64,000 bases of DNA, from NCBI GenBank assembly GCA_945957395.1, contig CAMFKE010000007.1, positions 124,001-188,000 on the forward strand, in the 5' to 3' direction. Each line of letters begins with the position of its first letter. Positions within the stretch are counted from its first letter, which is position 1. Origin of the DNA: an uncultured Opitutia bacterium (GTDB lineage: Bacteria > Verrucomicrobiota > Verrucomicrobiia > Opitutales > UBA953). The translations under genes were made by a program, and so were the position numbers. Positions 44,358-52,730 of this stretch are shown piece by piece. A model generated the notes under the pieces. It was given only the letters and a program-made list of their open reading frames with translations, ran no database searches and was not told the DNA's origin.

Positions 44358-44659
44358 GGTCGGCTGTGGCTGGTGTTTTGGAAAGGAGAAGCCCCCTGCG
44401 GAAGTCGGGGGAAGGCGGGCAATCAAACCGGCGGAACGCGACCGGCAAGGCGTTACCCGTCGAATTCGCGGCGCCCCCTCCGGCCTCGCAAAAAATGGGG
44501 TCAATTCCCCGCAGTCGCGCACGGTGAGAGTGTCGCGTCCTTCAGTTTTGAGTTTCCGCCCCGAGCAAAACCGCAATGCATGCCGGCCCGCCAAGGCGGG
44601 CGCGCCCCGGCGCGACTTTCCTGAAAACCGACTTTCAAACACCCACCACCCTCGTCCCC
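44358..44659. other. Divergent intergenic region gcvP/dapF (302 bp)
   Basis: It holds a palindrome GCCCGCC-AA-GGCGGGC (44586-44601), and GGGGTCAATTCCCC (44497-44510) preceded by six A, which on the gcvP strand would read as a weak hairpin plus T run. No glycine riboswitch core and no promoter pair could be recognised. Confidence 0.45.
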
Positions 44660-45514
44660 ATGCGCTTCCACAAGTACCACGCCCTCGGCAACGACTACCT
44701 GGTCCTCGACCCGGCCGACTGCGCCGGCAAGGTCCCCACCGTCGAGGAGATCGTCAAGATCTGCCACCGCCACTACGGCCTGGGCTCCGACGGCATCCTG
44801 TTCGGCCCCACCCTGCAGCCCGACGGCGCGTTCGGTCTGCGCATCTTCAACCCCGACGGCTCCGAGGCCGAGAAGTCCGGAAACGGCATCCGCATCTTCG
44901 CCCGCTACCTGTGGGACACCAAGAAGGCCGGCGACGCCCCCTTCAAGATCCACACGCCCGGCGGCCTCGTCACCTGCGTGGTGCGCGAAGGCGGCAAGCG
45001 CATCACCGTGGACATGGGCTCGGTCAGCTTCCGCGCCCCCAAGATTCCCGTGACCGGCCCCGACCGCGAGGTCATCGGCGAGAAGATCACCGTGCTCGAC
45101 CGCGAGTTCACCTTCCACGCCGCGACCGTGGGCAACCCGCACTGCGTGATCCCGGTGCCGGAAGCCACGCCCGAGCTGGCGCAGAAGTACGGCCCGCACA
45201 TCGAGCGCCACCCGCTCTTCCCGAACCGCACGAACGTGCAGTTCCTCAGCGCCATCGACCGCAACAACATCCGCATCGAGATCTGGGAGCGCGGCGCCGG
45301 CTACACCTACGCCTCCGGCTCCAGCTCCTCCGCCTCCGCCGCCATCGCGCACAAGATCGGCATGGTGGACCGCGATGTCACCGTGCACATGCCCGGGGGC
45401 GTCATCGAGATCGGCATCGGCGAAGGCTACGCCATCACCATGACCGGCCCCACCACCCCGGTGGGCGTCTACGCCATGAACCCCGAGGTCATCTCGCAGC
45501 AGGTGAAGCTCTGA
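44660..45514 (+). CDS. dapF: Diaminopimelate epimerase homologue lacking both catalytic cysteines
   Basis: A 284-residue protein with the DapF fold in two pseudo-symmetric halves (FHKYHALGNDYLV; FNPDGSEAEKSGNGIRIFA; VGNPHCVI; WERGAGYTYASG). In E. coli, C73 (CGNG) and C217 (ACGTG) carry out racemisation. Here the matching residues are S73 (KSGNGIR) and S219 (YASGSSSS). The fold and substrate motifs remain, so it may be a slow DAP epimerase, an epimerase for another amino acid or a non-enzyme. It is followed by a strong terminator. A true DapF elsewhere in the genome would settle the role. The start at 44660 fits the family N-terminus. Confidence 0.8.
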   Translation: MRFHKYHALGNDYLVLDPADCAGKVPTVEEIVKICHRHYGLGSDGILFGPTLQPDGAFGLRIFNPDGSEAEKSGNGIRIFARYLWDTKKAGDAPFKIHTPGGLVTCVVREGGKRITVDMGSVSFRAPKIPVTGPDREVIGEKITVLDREFTFHAATVGNPHCVIPVPEATPELAQKYGPHIERHPLFPNRTNVQFLSAIDRNNIRIEIWERGAGYTYASGSSSSASAAIAHKIGMVDRDVTVHMPGGVIEIGIGEGYAITMTGPTTPVGVYAMNPEVISQQVKL

Positions 45515-45541
45515 GCGCCCGCCCCGCGGATCCGCTTCGCG

Positions 45542-45577
45542 AAACGGCCCCCGGTCTTCCGGGGGCCGTTTGTTTTT
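45542..45577 (+). terminator. Terminator after dapF
   Basis: AAACGGCCCCCGG, TCTT, CCGGGGGCCGTTT followed by GTTTTT. Confidence 0.88.
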
Positions 45578-45653
45578 CAACGACCCCGGCGCGGGAGACC
45601 GCCCCCGACGGCGCGCTTGCAATTCCGTCGCCGCGGCGCGCAATGCGCGGGCG

Positions 45654-46184
45654 ATGAGCGAGCACCCCTGGTACTGCATACGCGCGCAGCCGAAGCGCGA
45701 GGCGCTCGCCGCCTCGCAACTGGCGACGCTGCCCGGCGTGCGCGTGTTCCACCCGCGCGTGAAGTTCATCCGACGCGGCGCGCAGGGCCTCAAGGCCGCC
45801 CAGGAGCCGCTGTTCCCGGGTTACCTGTTCGCCTCCTTCGACTTCCTCGAGTCCGGAAAACAGGTCGGCTACACGCGCGGCGTCGCCCGCATCGTGCGCC
45901 GCAACAACCTCGAACCGGCCGAGGTGCCTGCCGGCGTGATGGCCGGCCTCTTCGCGCTCGCTCCCGAAGGGCTGGTGCTCGCGGGCGACCCCGAGTTCAA
46001 GGTCGGCGACGCCGTGCGCGTCATCTCGGGCGTGTTCGCCGGCACCGAGACGACCGTGACGCGCCTTCTCCCCGGGGAACGGCGCGTGGCGGTGCTGCTG
46101 CGCCTGCTCGGCGGCGACCGCGAGATCATCCTGGAAAGCGGGCACCTCGACCTGCCCGACGCCGACCCGCGCAAGCGCCTCTGA
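45654..46184 (+). CDS. NusG paralogue (RfaH/LoaP-like antiterminator)
   Basis: A 176-residue protein with an NGN domain ([31 protein letters not shown]) and a KOW domain ([21 protein letters not shown]). It should bind the elongating RNA polymerase and change pausing or termination. It is shorter and more divergent than housekeeping NusG, and it lacks the usual secE/rplK neighbours, which suggests a specialised paralogue that controls selected long operons, such as surface polysaccharides. The ATG at 45654 ([10 protein letters not shown]) fits. The start of hprK lies 70 bases downstream. Confidence 0.82.
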   Translation: MSEHPWYCIRAQPKREALAASQLATLPGVRVFHPRVKFIRRGAQGLKAAQEPLFPGYLFASFDFLESGKQVGYTRGVARIVRRNNLEPAEVPAGVMAGLFALAPEGLVLAGDPEFKVGDAVRVISGVFAGTETTVTRLLPGERRVAVLLRLLGGDREIILESGHLDLPDADPRKRL

Positions 46185-46254
46185 ACACGCGCGTTGGCTC
46201 ATTCGCGCATTGCCTCACGCGACCGCCTTTCCACATTGCGGTCGCATTTCCCCC

Positions 46255-47235
46255 ATGAGCGCAGCCACCCACTCCGGTCCGTCCGAAGCCTCCTCCAAGG
46301 TCAACCCCGTCACGGTCCGCCAGTTCTACGAAGACTACAAGGACGCGCTCCAGATGGAGATCCTCGCGGGCGAGGCCGGCCTGGACAACCTGATCGGCGA
46401 GAAGACGCTCAACCGCCCCGCCCTCGCGCTCACCGGATACTTCAAACACTTCGCCAACGAGCGCCTGCAGCTCTTCGGCGCCGGCGAGATGGCCTACCTG
46501 CGCGACCTGCGCGAGGAGACCCAGGCGGTCATCCTGGAGGAGATCCTCTCCAAGCACGTCCCGGGCATCATCATCTCGCGCGGACTCTCCCCCACCAAGT
46601 CCATGCTGCGCGTGGCCGAGGAGTTCAAGACCCCGGTCATCCGCAGCCATTTCAAGTCCAAGGACTTCACCGCCGAAGCCACGCTGCACCTGGAGGAGAA
46701 GTTCGCGCCGCGCGGCTCGCTGCACGCCACCTTCATCGACATCAAGGGCGTGGGCGTGCTCATGCGCGGCGGCTCAGGCGTCGGCAAATCCGAGTGCGCC
46801 CTGGCGCTCATCGAGCGCGGCCACTCCCTCGTGGCCGACGACTATGTGCAGGTGCGCCATGTGGGCGACCGCGAGGTCATCGGCTCCGCCAAGGACCTCA
46901 ACCGCGGCTTCATGGAGTGCCGCGGCATCGGCATCATCAATGTCGCCCAGATGTTCGGCATCCGCTCCGTGCGCCGCGACAAGAGCATCGACCTGGTCAT
47001 CACCTTCAAGCTCTGGCAGCCCGGCATGGAGGAGGAACGCACCGGATTGGACGGCGAAATGTTCAGGATCCTCGACCGCGAGATCCCGCATGTCACGCTG
47101 CCCGTGCGCCCCGGCCGAGACATGGCCCGACTCGTCGAGGTCGCCGCCATGGTGCACTCGCTCAAGGCCATGGGCTACGACCCCGCCAAGGAATTCAACG
47201 ACCGCCTCATGGCGCACCTCGGCGCCGGCGCCTGA
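46255..47235 (+). CDS. hprK: HPr kinase/phosphorylase
   Basis: A 326-residue protein. The P-loop is [15 protein letters not shown] with K178, and the HprK signature [12 protein letters not shown] follows. The N-terminal half carries the DRTGG-like and serine/threonine kinase regions. It phosphorylates and dephosphorylates Ser46 of HPr, linking metabolic state to carbon control. The longer frame from a TTG at 46210 was rejected in favour of the ATG at 46255. HPr is not encoded nearby; ptsI is at 5543. It ends in a hairpin terminator. Confidence 0.92.
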   Translation: MSAATHSGPSEASSKVNPVTVRQFYEDYKDALQMEILAGEAGLDNLIGEKTLNRPALALTGYFKHFANERLQLFGAGEMAYLRDLREETQAVILEEILSKHVPGIIISRGLSPTKSMLRVAEEFKTPVIRSHFKSKDFTAEATLHLEEKFAPRGSLHATFIDIKGVGVLMRGGSGVGKSECALALIERGHSLVADDYVQVRHVGDREVIGSAKDLNRGFMECRGIGIINVAQMFGIRSVRRDKSIDLVITFKLWQPGMEEERTGLDGEMFRILDREIPHVTLPVRPGRDMARLVEVAAMVHSLKAMGYDPAKEFNDRLMAHLGAGA

Positions 47236-47267
47236 CAAAGACCCGCGGGGGGAACGCTCCGTGCGAG

Positions 47268-47300
47268 CCGGCGACGCGCCACGCGCATCGCCGGTTTTTT
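47268..47300 (+). terminator. Terminator after hprK
   Basis: CCGGCGA-CGCG and CGCGCA-TCGCCGG form an imperfect stem with a short bulge, followed by six T. Confidence 0.8.
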
Positions 47301-47309
47301 GCGCCCCGC

Positions 47310-48620
47310 TCACGCCTTCGCCACGGGAATCTCGTCCCAGTTCGTCGTGCTGCGCGGCGTGCGCCGCGTGGAGCGCCCCGCGGATTTCTCGCGCCCCATC
47401 TCGGCGGCCACGCGCAGCCCCGGCCCGCCCGGCACCCGGTTCACCGCGTCCAGCGCGCGCATGAGCGCCGCCGAACGCGCCGCGCGCTCCGTGTCGCCGA
47501 ACAGCGCGAGCTGACGGCCGGCGGACGGGGTGAGTCCGTAGAGCATGACGCCGGCGCGCCGGTAGGCGTGCCCGGGCCGGAACGCCTCGCGCACCGCCGT
47601 CGTGGCGGCCGAGACGAACGCGCGCGTGTCGTCGCCGGGCTCGTCGAACGCGACGCTCACCGACAGCCGGTGCTGCGGGAGCTCCTCGCGAAAACGGTTC
47701 GTGTCGGCGAACACGATGAGGCCGCCGGCGAGCATGCCCTCGGCCCGCGCCGTCTCCGCCGCGCGCGAGGCGAACCCGGCGACCGCCGAGGCCAGGGTGT
47801 CGGCGTCCTCAGCCGGCGTGCCGAAGGAGCGCGAGCACAGCACGCTTTGGCGAGGCGCCGGCGCCTCGTCCCCGCTGGCCAGGCAATCGATGCCGGCGAG
47901 CTCGTCGGCGGTGCGCACGAGCGTCACCCCGCCCAGCGCGCGCAGCCTCTCGCGCGACGCGTCGCGCACATCGGCGGCGGTACGCAGACCGTGGCCGGCC
48001 AGCACCGGGGCGCTGCGGCGCCCGATCCCCCACACGTCGCCGGCGGCGAACTGGCGCAGGAGCGACTCGCGCTCGCGCCCGGGCAGAGCCATCAGCACGC
48101 ACACGCCGGCGCGCGTGAAATCGGGATGTTTCTTGGCCGTGGCGTTGGCGAGCTTCGCAAGGGTCTTGGTGGGCGCCACGCCCACGCCGCAGGGCAGCCC
48201 GAGCAGCCGCAGCACCTGCGAGCGCATGGCGCGCGCCGCCGACTCGGCCTCGGCGAGAGGCAGGGAGGACCAATCCAGAAAACACTCGTCCACCGAGTAC
48301 ACCTCCGAGCGCGGCGCGAAACCCTCCAGCACGCGCATCAGGCGCGCCGACATGTCACCGTACAGCTCGAAATTCGCGGACAGGCCGATGACGCCGTTGC
48401 GCTCCACGATGTCGCGCACCTTGTGCCAGGGCGCGCCCATCGGTATGCCCACCGCCTTGGCCTCGTTCGAGCGCGACACCACGCAGCCGTCGTTGTTCGA
48501 CAACACGACGACGGGCCGCCCGCTCAGGGACGGACGGAACACGCGCTCGCAGGACACGAAGAAATTGTTCCCGTCGACCAGCGCGTACCCGGCGCCGGTC
48601 ACACCTTGTGAACCGCCCAT
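47310..48620 (-). CDS. umuC: Y-family DNA polymerase V subunit UmuC
   Basis: A 436-residue polymerase. Active-site motifs are [16 protein letters not shown] near the N-terminus and [10 protein letters not shown] with the metal-binding D/E. The helix-hairpin-helix [19 protein letters not shown] and the little-finger region follow. It copies damaged DNA as part of UmuD'2C. The ATG at 48620 overlaps the umuD stop by 22 bases; a GTG at 48602 that overlaps umuD by 4 bases is another possible start. The two genes form one SOS-type unit. The C-terminus ([19 protein letters not shown]) matches the beta-clamp-binding end of the family. Confidence 0.9.
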   Translation of the reverse strand: MGGSQGVTGAGYALVDGNNFFVSCERVFRPSLSGRPVVVLSNNDGCVVSRSNEAKAVGIPMGAPWHKVRDIVERNGVIGLSANFELYGDMSARLMRVLEGFAPRSEVYSVDECFLDWSSLPLAEAESAARAMRSQVLRLLGLPCGVGVAPTKTLAKLANATAKKHPDFTRAGVCVLMALPGRERESLLRQFAAGDVWGIGRRSAPVLAGHGLRTAADVRDASRERLRALGGVTLVRTADELAGIDCLASGDEAPAPRQSVLCSRSFGTPAEDADTLASAVAGFASRAAETARAEGMLAGGLIVFADTNRFREELPQHRLSVSVAFDEPGDDTRAFVSAATTAVREAFRPGHAYRRAGVMLYGLTPSAGRQLALFGDTERAARSAALMRALDAVNRVPGGPGLRVAAEMGREKSAGRSTRRTPRSTTNWDEIPVAKA

Positions 48621-49057
48621 TTCACCACGCCCCATACGGATAGTTCGCCCTCCTCGCCCACCGGGATGTCGCGGTACGCCGGATTCGCGGCCCGCAGCAC
48701 GGGGGCGCCCCGCGCGTCGCGCGCCAGGCGCTTCACGGTGAACTCGCCGTCGAGCGCGGCGACCACCACATCGCCCATCGCCGGGCGCACGGAGCGGTCC
48801 ACCACGATGAGGTCGCCGTCGGCGATGCCGGCGTCGCGCATGGAGTTGCCGGATACGCGCATGTAGAAGGTGGCCTCCGGGTGCGTGGCGAGATGGCGCT
48901 CCAGGTTGAGCCGGCGATCCACGCGCCCCTCGGCGGGCGAGGTGAACCCGGCGGGCACGCGGGCCTCCAGCAGCGGGGCCTCCGGGGAGCCGGAAAACGC
49001 GGAGCACGGACCGACGCCGAGGGTGGCCCGGGTGTCGTGTGGGTCGGTGGGGAACAT
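48599..49057 (-). CDS. umuD: UmuD, self-cleaving SOS mutagenesis protein (S24 peptidase)
   Basis: A 152-residue protein. The self-cleavage pair A36-G37 lies in [13 protein letters not shown]. The catalytic serine is S72 in [10 protein letters not shown], and the lysine is K109 in EFTVKRL. RecA-filament-stimulated cleavage yields UmuD', which activates UmuC. No DNA-binding domain is present, so it is not LexA. The ATG at 49057 was chosen; an in-frame ATG at 49093 would add 12 residues, but a TTGACA at 49117-49112 suggests transcription starts inside that extension. Confidence 0.88.
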   Translation of the reverse strand: MFPTDPHDTRATLGVGPCSAFSGSPEAPLLEARVPAGFTSPAEGRVDRRLNLERHLATHPEATFYMRVSGNSMRDAGIADGDLIVVDRSVRPAMGDVVVAALDGEFTVKRLARDARGAPVLRAANPAYRDIPVGEEGELSVWGVVKWAVHKV

Positions 49058-49164
49058 GGGCAAGGGTGACTTGGTGATTTTATGTTCACCCATCTTAACC
49101 GGGGGCGACCTTGTCAAACCTCACCCTGCCGAAAGTTCGGCGCCCTTTCGGAAAGCGCACCGGC

Positions 49165-50178
49165 TCAGGCGCGCACCCCGGAGAGAATCTGGAACTTCGC
49201 GCCGAAATGGGCGGGGTGCAGCAGTTCGCGCACGCGTCCCATCAGGGCCGGCTCGCGCGAGGTCGCCGCACGCGCGAACAGCGTCTCCAGCTCCGCCAGC
49301 GAGTGCTTCATGAAAAACGCCTCCTGACGCTCCAGCGTCACGGACTCGAAACCGGCCTCGCGCATGCGCGCCGCGAGGGCGTCCCACTCGACATGGAAAG
49401 TCAGGTCCTGTTCGCCCGGTCGCGCGAGCAGGTCGTTGGACTGCGTGTGCCGGTGATACGCGCGCGCCGTGCCCGCGGGGCAGTTCTCCAACAGTTCGGC
49501 GAGCGGCTTGCCGTAGTCGGGGAAAATGGCGACACCGCGCCAGCCGCCCGCGAGAAGCGCCGACATCAGGCGCTCCGCCGCCGGCGAGACATCGAGGGTG
49601 AATCCGTCGAGCCACGGAGACGGAATCCCCGCGACCACGCGCACGGCGTCCTCCGTGAGCTCGGGCAGCTCCACCTCGGCGAGCGCACCGCCGGGGCCCA
49701 CCCGCACGCCCAGCTCGCGCCAGGCGCCGTCGCGATGGCGCAGGCGCAGGAAGGGCTGCGCGTCGAACAGCTCGTTGGCGAACACCACGGCGCGATCCGG
49801 GATGTCGAGAGGCTCGCCCACCCGCACGGTGCGGATTCCGGCGAACCGGGCTCGCTCCGGCTCGAAGATGGACGCCCCAGGCTCGGCGCCCACCTCCACC
49901 AGCGTGTGCCGCGCGAGCGCCTCGGCGCCCCCGAGCATCCGCTCCGCCGCCGCGCGCACCAGGGCGGCGAACACGCCGCCTCCCACGCTGGAGGCGGTGT
50001 AAAAGTCCGTGCCGCGCTCGCGTCCCACGCGGCGCCGGTCGCGCCGGTAGTAGCCGAGTTCGGGATGGAACAACGCCGTGTCGGTGAAATCCGCATACGA
50101 CATGACGCCGGACGCGCCGGCGCGTTCACGCAGGGCGTCGAGCATGGCGGGCGTCGGGCGGGTGTCTTCCGGTTGCAT
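49165..50178 (-). CDS. MidA/NDUFAF7-like SAM-dependent methyltransferase
   Basis: A 337-residue protein of the DUF185/SAM-MT family. The N-terminal motif MSYADFTDTALFHPELGYY and the later VFANELFDAQPFLRLRHRDG match MidA/NDUFAF7 proteins. The glycine-rich SAM site is partly LVEVGAEPGASIFE. In mitochondria the family methylates an arginine of complex I subunit NDUFS2. The bacterial role is less clear, so the target here is unknown. It lies downstream of pyrF on the same strand, with a strong hairpin between them. The ATG at 50178 (MQPEDTRPTPAM) was selected. Confidence 0.8.
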   Translation of the reverse strand: MQPEDTRPTPAMLDALRERAGASGVMSYADFTDTALFHPELGYYRRDRRRVGRERGTDFYTASSVGGGVFAALVRAAAERMLGGAEALARHTLVEVGAEPGASIFEPERARFAGIRTVRVGEPLDIPDRAVVFANELFDAQPFLRLRHRDGAWRELGVRVGPGGALAEVELPELTEDAVRVVAGIPSPWLDGFTLDVSPAAERLMSALLAGGWRGVAIFPDYGKPLAELLENCPAGTARAYHRHTQSNDLLARPGEQDLTFHVEWDALAARMREAGFESVTLERQEAFFMKHSLAELETLFARAATSREPALMGRVRELLHPAHFGAKFQILSGVRA

Positions 50179-50229
50179 GGGCGCATGGCTACCCGCGTCC
50201 GCCCCTTTGTCCACGCAACAGAAACGCAG

Positions 50230-50261
50230 GACGCCGGCCGCCGCGAGGGACGGCCGGCGTC
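50230..50261 (-). terminator. Hairpin between pyrF and the MidA-like gene
   Basis: GACGCCGGCCG paired with CGGCCGGCGTC around a 10-base loop. The T run on the minus strand is weak (CTGCGTTTCTGT), so termination may be partial. Confidence 0.6.
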
Positions 50262-50295
50262 AAAGCCGGAAAGGCTCGGGGGGCGACGCGACCGC

Positions 50296-50997
50296 TTACG
50301 CGATCTCGCCGATTTCGCGGCGGATGGCGTCGCAGGCGAGCGCGGGGTTGGCGGCCTTGAGGATGGGGCGGCCCACCACGATGTAGGAGGAGCCAAGACG
50401 CGCGGCCTCGGCGGGCGTGAGCACGCGGTTCTGGTCGTCCAGCGAGGCGTCGGCCGGGCGGATGCCGGGCGTGACGAGGCGGGGGCCGGCGCCGAGGCGG
50501 CGGCGAAGCACGGGCAGTTCCTGCGGGGAGCACACGAGGCCGTTGAGGCCGCTGTTCACCGCGAGGTCGGCGAGCAGTTCCACCTGCGCCTCGGGTTTGC
50601 GCGGCACGCCGATGGCGGCGAGCTGGGCGTCGTCCATGGAGGTGAGCACGGTCACGCCCAGCACGAGGCAGCCGGGGAGCGAGTCGCGCGCGGCGTCGGC
50701 GGCTCGGCGCATCATCTCGGGGCCGCCCAGGGTGTGGATGGTGAGCATGGAGCACGGGCGGCCGCGCAGACTCTTGATGGCCGAGGCGACGGTGTTGGGG
50801 ATGTCGTGCAGCTTCAGGTCCAGGAACACGGAGTAACCCATGTCGGCGAAGGTGTTCACGATGTCCGGGCCGTGCTTGGTGAACAGCTGCAGGCCCACCT
50901 TCACGTGGCGCAGCTTGCCCTGCAGGGGCTTGAGGAAGGCGACGGCTTCGTCGCGCGTTTCGAGGTCGAGGGCGAGGATGAGTTCGCAGTTGGACAT
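50296..50997 (-). CDS. pyrF: Orotidine 5'-phosphate decarboxylase
   Basis: A 233-residue TIM-barrel enzyme with the catalytic DLKLHDIPNT (D60, K62, D65) and the phosphate-binding end (TPGIRPADAS, IVVGRPILKAANP). It makes UMP in pyrimidine synthesis. The ATG at 50997 (MSNCELILALDLETRDE) starts at the family N-terminus. The gene appears to be expressed alone. A repeat with GGCAAAA units lies just upstream. Confidence 0.95.
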   Translation of the reverse strand: MSNCELILALDLETRDEAVAFLKPLQGKLRHVKVGLQLFTKHGPDIVNTFADMGYSVFLDLKLHDIPNTVASAIKSLRGRPCSMLTIHTLGGPEMMRRAADAARDSLPGCLVLGVTVLTSMDDAQLAAIGVPRKPEAQVELLADLAVNSGLNGLVCSPQELPVLRRRLGAGPRLVTPGIRPADASLDDQNRVLTPAEAARLGSSYIVVGRPILKAANPALACDAIRREIGEIA

Positions 50998-51028
50998 GAC
51001 GGGCGGAGTAGCCGCCCGAAGGCATAAG

Positions 51029-51134
51029 GCAAAAGGCAAAATTCAAAAGTACGCCGGTTTCACCGCGCGACCCCGAAGCGTCCTTGAAAACAATCGCACA
51101 CGCGGAGCGCTGCGGAGCTAATTTTGCCTTTTGC
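51029..51134. repeat. Inverted repeat with GGCAAAA units
   Basis: GCAAAAGGCAAAATT at 51029-51043 is repeated in perfect inverse at 51120-51134. A further palindrome CCTTTTGCAAAAGG lies at 51127-51140 and another CCTTTTGCC copy follows. It sits between divergent pyrF (-) and the M14 gene (+). It is far more A/T-rich than its surroundings and looks like a small dispersed element. Confidence 0.65.
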
Positions 51135-51163
51135 AAAAGGCCTTTTGCCTTTGTGTTAAGCGC

Positions 51164-51952
51164 ATGAGCGGACGAGCCGGCGGACTGCCCGACGCGCGCG
51201 AGTTGCTGCACCGATTCGTCGAGGCGGCGCATCGCGCGGGCTTCGGCGTCGAAAGCTTCGGCGCGGCGCCGGACGGCACGCCCCTGCTCGTGGCGCGTCG
51301 CGTACCGAAAGGCGCGCTGATGTCCGTCTATGTCTCTTCGGGCACGCACGGCGACGAGCCGGCCGGGCCGCTCGCGCTGCTGCACTGGATGACGCGCGGC
51401 ATACCGGACCCCGGCGTCGCCTGGACGGTGTTTCCGCTGCTGAACCCGAGCGGATGGGATGCCGGCACGCGGGAAAACGCGGCGGGCGCCGACCTCAACC
51501 GCGACTACCTGACGCTCTCCCAGCCGGAAACCGCGGCGCAGGCGGCGTGGCTGGAGAAGTCCGGCGGAAGCTTCGACTGGGCGGTGTGCCTGCACGAGGA
51601 CTGGGAGGCGTCGGGGTTCTACCTGTACGAACTGGCCCGTCCGGACACGCCGCGCATCGGCCGGCGCATCCTGCAGGAGGTGAGCGTGGTGATGCCGCCG
51701 GACACGGCTCACGAGATAGACGGGATGCCGGCGCGCCACGGGCTCATCACGCCCGACGGCGACCACTCCCTGCGCGGCTCCGCCTGGCCGGAGGCGTTGC
51801 GCCTGATACGCGACCACGCGCCCTTGTGCCACACGCTGGAGACGCCCACCGGCGCGCCGCTGGCCCGGCGCATGGCCGCGCATGTGACGGCCCTTCGCGC
51901 CGGCCTCGCGGAATCGCTGCGCCCCCGCGTGGAGGACGACTTCGTCATCTGA
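51164..51952 (+). CDS. M14-family zinc carboxypeptidase/deacylase-like protein
   Basis: A 262-residue protein. The zinc ligands are H62 and E65 in THGDE and H144 in LHEDWE. The catalytic glutamate candidate is E226 in LETPTG, and GADLNRDYL carries the Asn-Arg substrate-binding pair. Its size and the LNRDY motif recall MpaA-like or succinylglutamate desuccinylase-like members. Likely substrates are peptidoglycan peptides or acylated amino acids, but the sequence alone does not decide. No signal peptide is visible. The start at 51164 follows the repeat element. Confidence 0.82.
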   Translation: MSGRAGGLPDARELLHRFVEAAHRAGFGVESFGAAPDGTPLLVARRVPKGALMSVYVSSGTHGDEPAGPLALLHWMTRGIPDPGVAWTVFPLLNPSGWDAGTRENAAGADLNRDYLTLSQPETAAQAAWLEKSGGSFDWAVCLHEDWEASGFYLYELARPDTPRIGRRILQEVSVVMPPDTAHEIDGMPARHGLITPDGDHSLRGSAWPEALRLIRDHAPLCHTLETPTGAPLARRMAAHVTALRAGLAESLRPRVEDDFVI

Positions 51953-51967
51953 AAGCGCGGCGCGCGC

Positions 51968-52657
51968 TCAGGGCGAGACGGCCTCGAGCACCTCGCAAAG
52001 GTCGCCGACGACGCGAAAGCGGATGTTGAGGCCGGCGAGCATGACGCCGTACACGCGCTCCGGCTCGTCGTGGAAGGCCGGCCGGGGGTCCTGCGAAAGC
52101 GTCTCGCGCACGAGGGCGGGAAGGCGCGCCTCGCGGGCGGCGAGCGCGGCCTCCAAGCCGGGAGCGAACGCCACGGTCAGCCGGGCCTCGGGCGCGGCGA
52201 GCGCGAAGCCGCTGACGGCGTCGGGCAGAGAGTCGGCGTACGCGACATACGGTTTGATGTCGAAGACGGGGGTGTTGTCCACCAGGTCGGCCCCGATCAC
52301 ATGCAGCACGGGAGCCCCGGAGGCGTCGCGCCCGATGCGGTCGAGCCGCACGACGGAGAGCCCGAGCGGGTTGGGCCGGAAGGGGGAACGAGAGGCGAAC
52401 ACGCCGAGGCGCTCGTTGCCGCCCAGGCGCGGCGGGCGCACGGTGGGGCGCCAGCCGTTGGAAAGATGGAAGCCGAAGATGAGCCAGAGGTGGCTGAACC
52501 CTTCGATGCCGCGCAGCATGTCGGGGTTGTCGAACCCGGGGCGGAAAACGATGCGGCCGAGCGCCGACGGCGAGAGCCCCGGCTGGCGCGGCACGCCGAA
52601 CTTCTCCGCATAATCGGTGCGGATGTCGGCGACGGGCGTGAGCGTGAGCGAGTCCAT
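51968..52657 (-). CDS. trmO: TrmO-like tRNA (t6A37) N6-methyltransferase
   Basis: A 229-residue protein of the YaeB/TrmO (UPF0066) family. Its SAM-binding and core motifs are visible: DIRTDYAEKFGVPRQPGL, FSHLWLIFGFHLSNG, and RSPFRPNPLGLSVVRLD. It methylates N6 of threonylcarbamoyladenosine at position 37 of tRNA(Thr), improving decoding. The ATG at 52657 (MDSLTLTPVAD) was chosen; another in-frame ATG is 6 bases upstream. The extended C-terminal domain (DPRPAFHDEPERVYGVMLAGLNIRF) matches the family. It ends 15 bases from the converging M14 gene. Confidence 0.88.
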   Translation of the reverse strand: MDSLTLTPVADIRTDYAEKFGVPRQPGLSPSALGRIVFRPGFDNPDMLRGIEGFSHLWLIFGFHLSNGWRPTVRPPRLGGNERLGVFASRSPFRPNPLGLSVVRLDRIGRDASGAPVLHVIGADLVDNTPVFDIKPYVAYADSLPDAVSGFALAAPEARLTVAFAPGLEAALAAREARLPALVRETLSQDPRPAFHDEPERVYGVMLAGLNIRFRVVGDLCEVLEAVSP

Positions 52658-52730
52658 GGGCATTGGCGCATTCGGATTGGCGGCGACGCCCGCGGGCACA
52701 ACAGCGAAACACGCCGGCGGCCCGGCGCGC

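Noticed and set aside
41691-44624. 977-codon open frame on the plus strand
   Set aside because: It is antisense to gcvP and shows no recognisable domain.
44358-44659. Glycine riboswitch before gcvP
   Set aside because: I could not find the conserved aptamer core or tandem layout by eye.
49058-49120. LexA-type SOS box before umuD
   Set aside because: TGTTC and GAACA halves occur, but not with paired spacing; only a -35-like hexamer could be supported.
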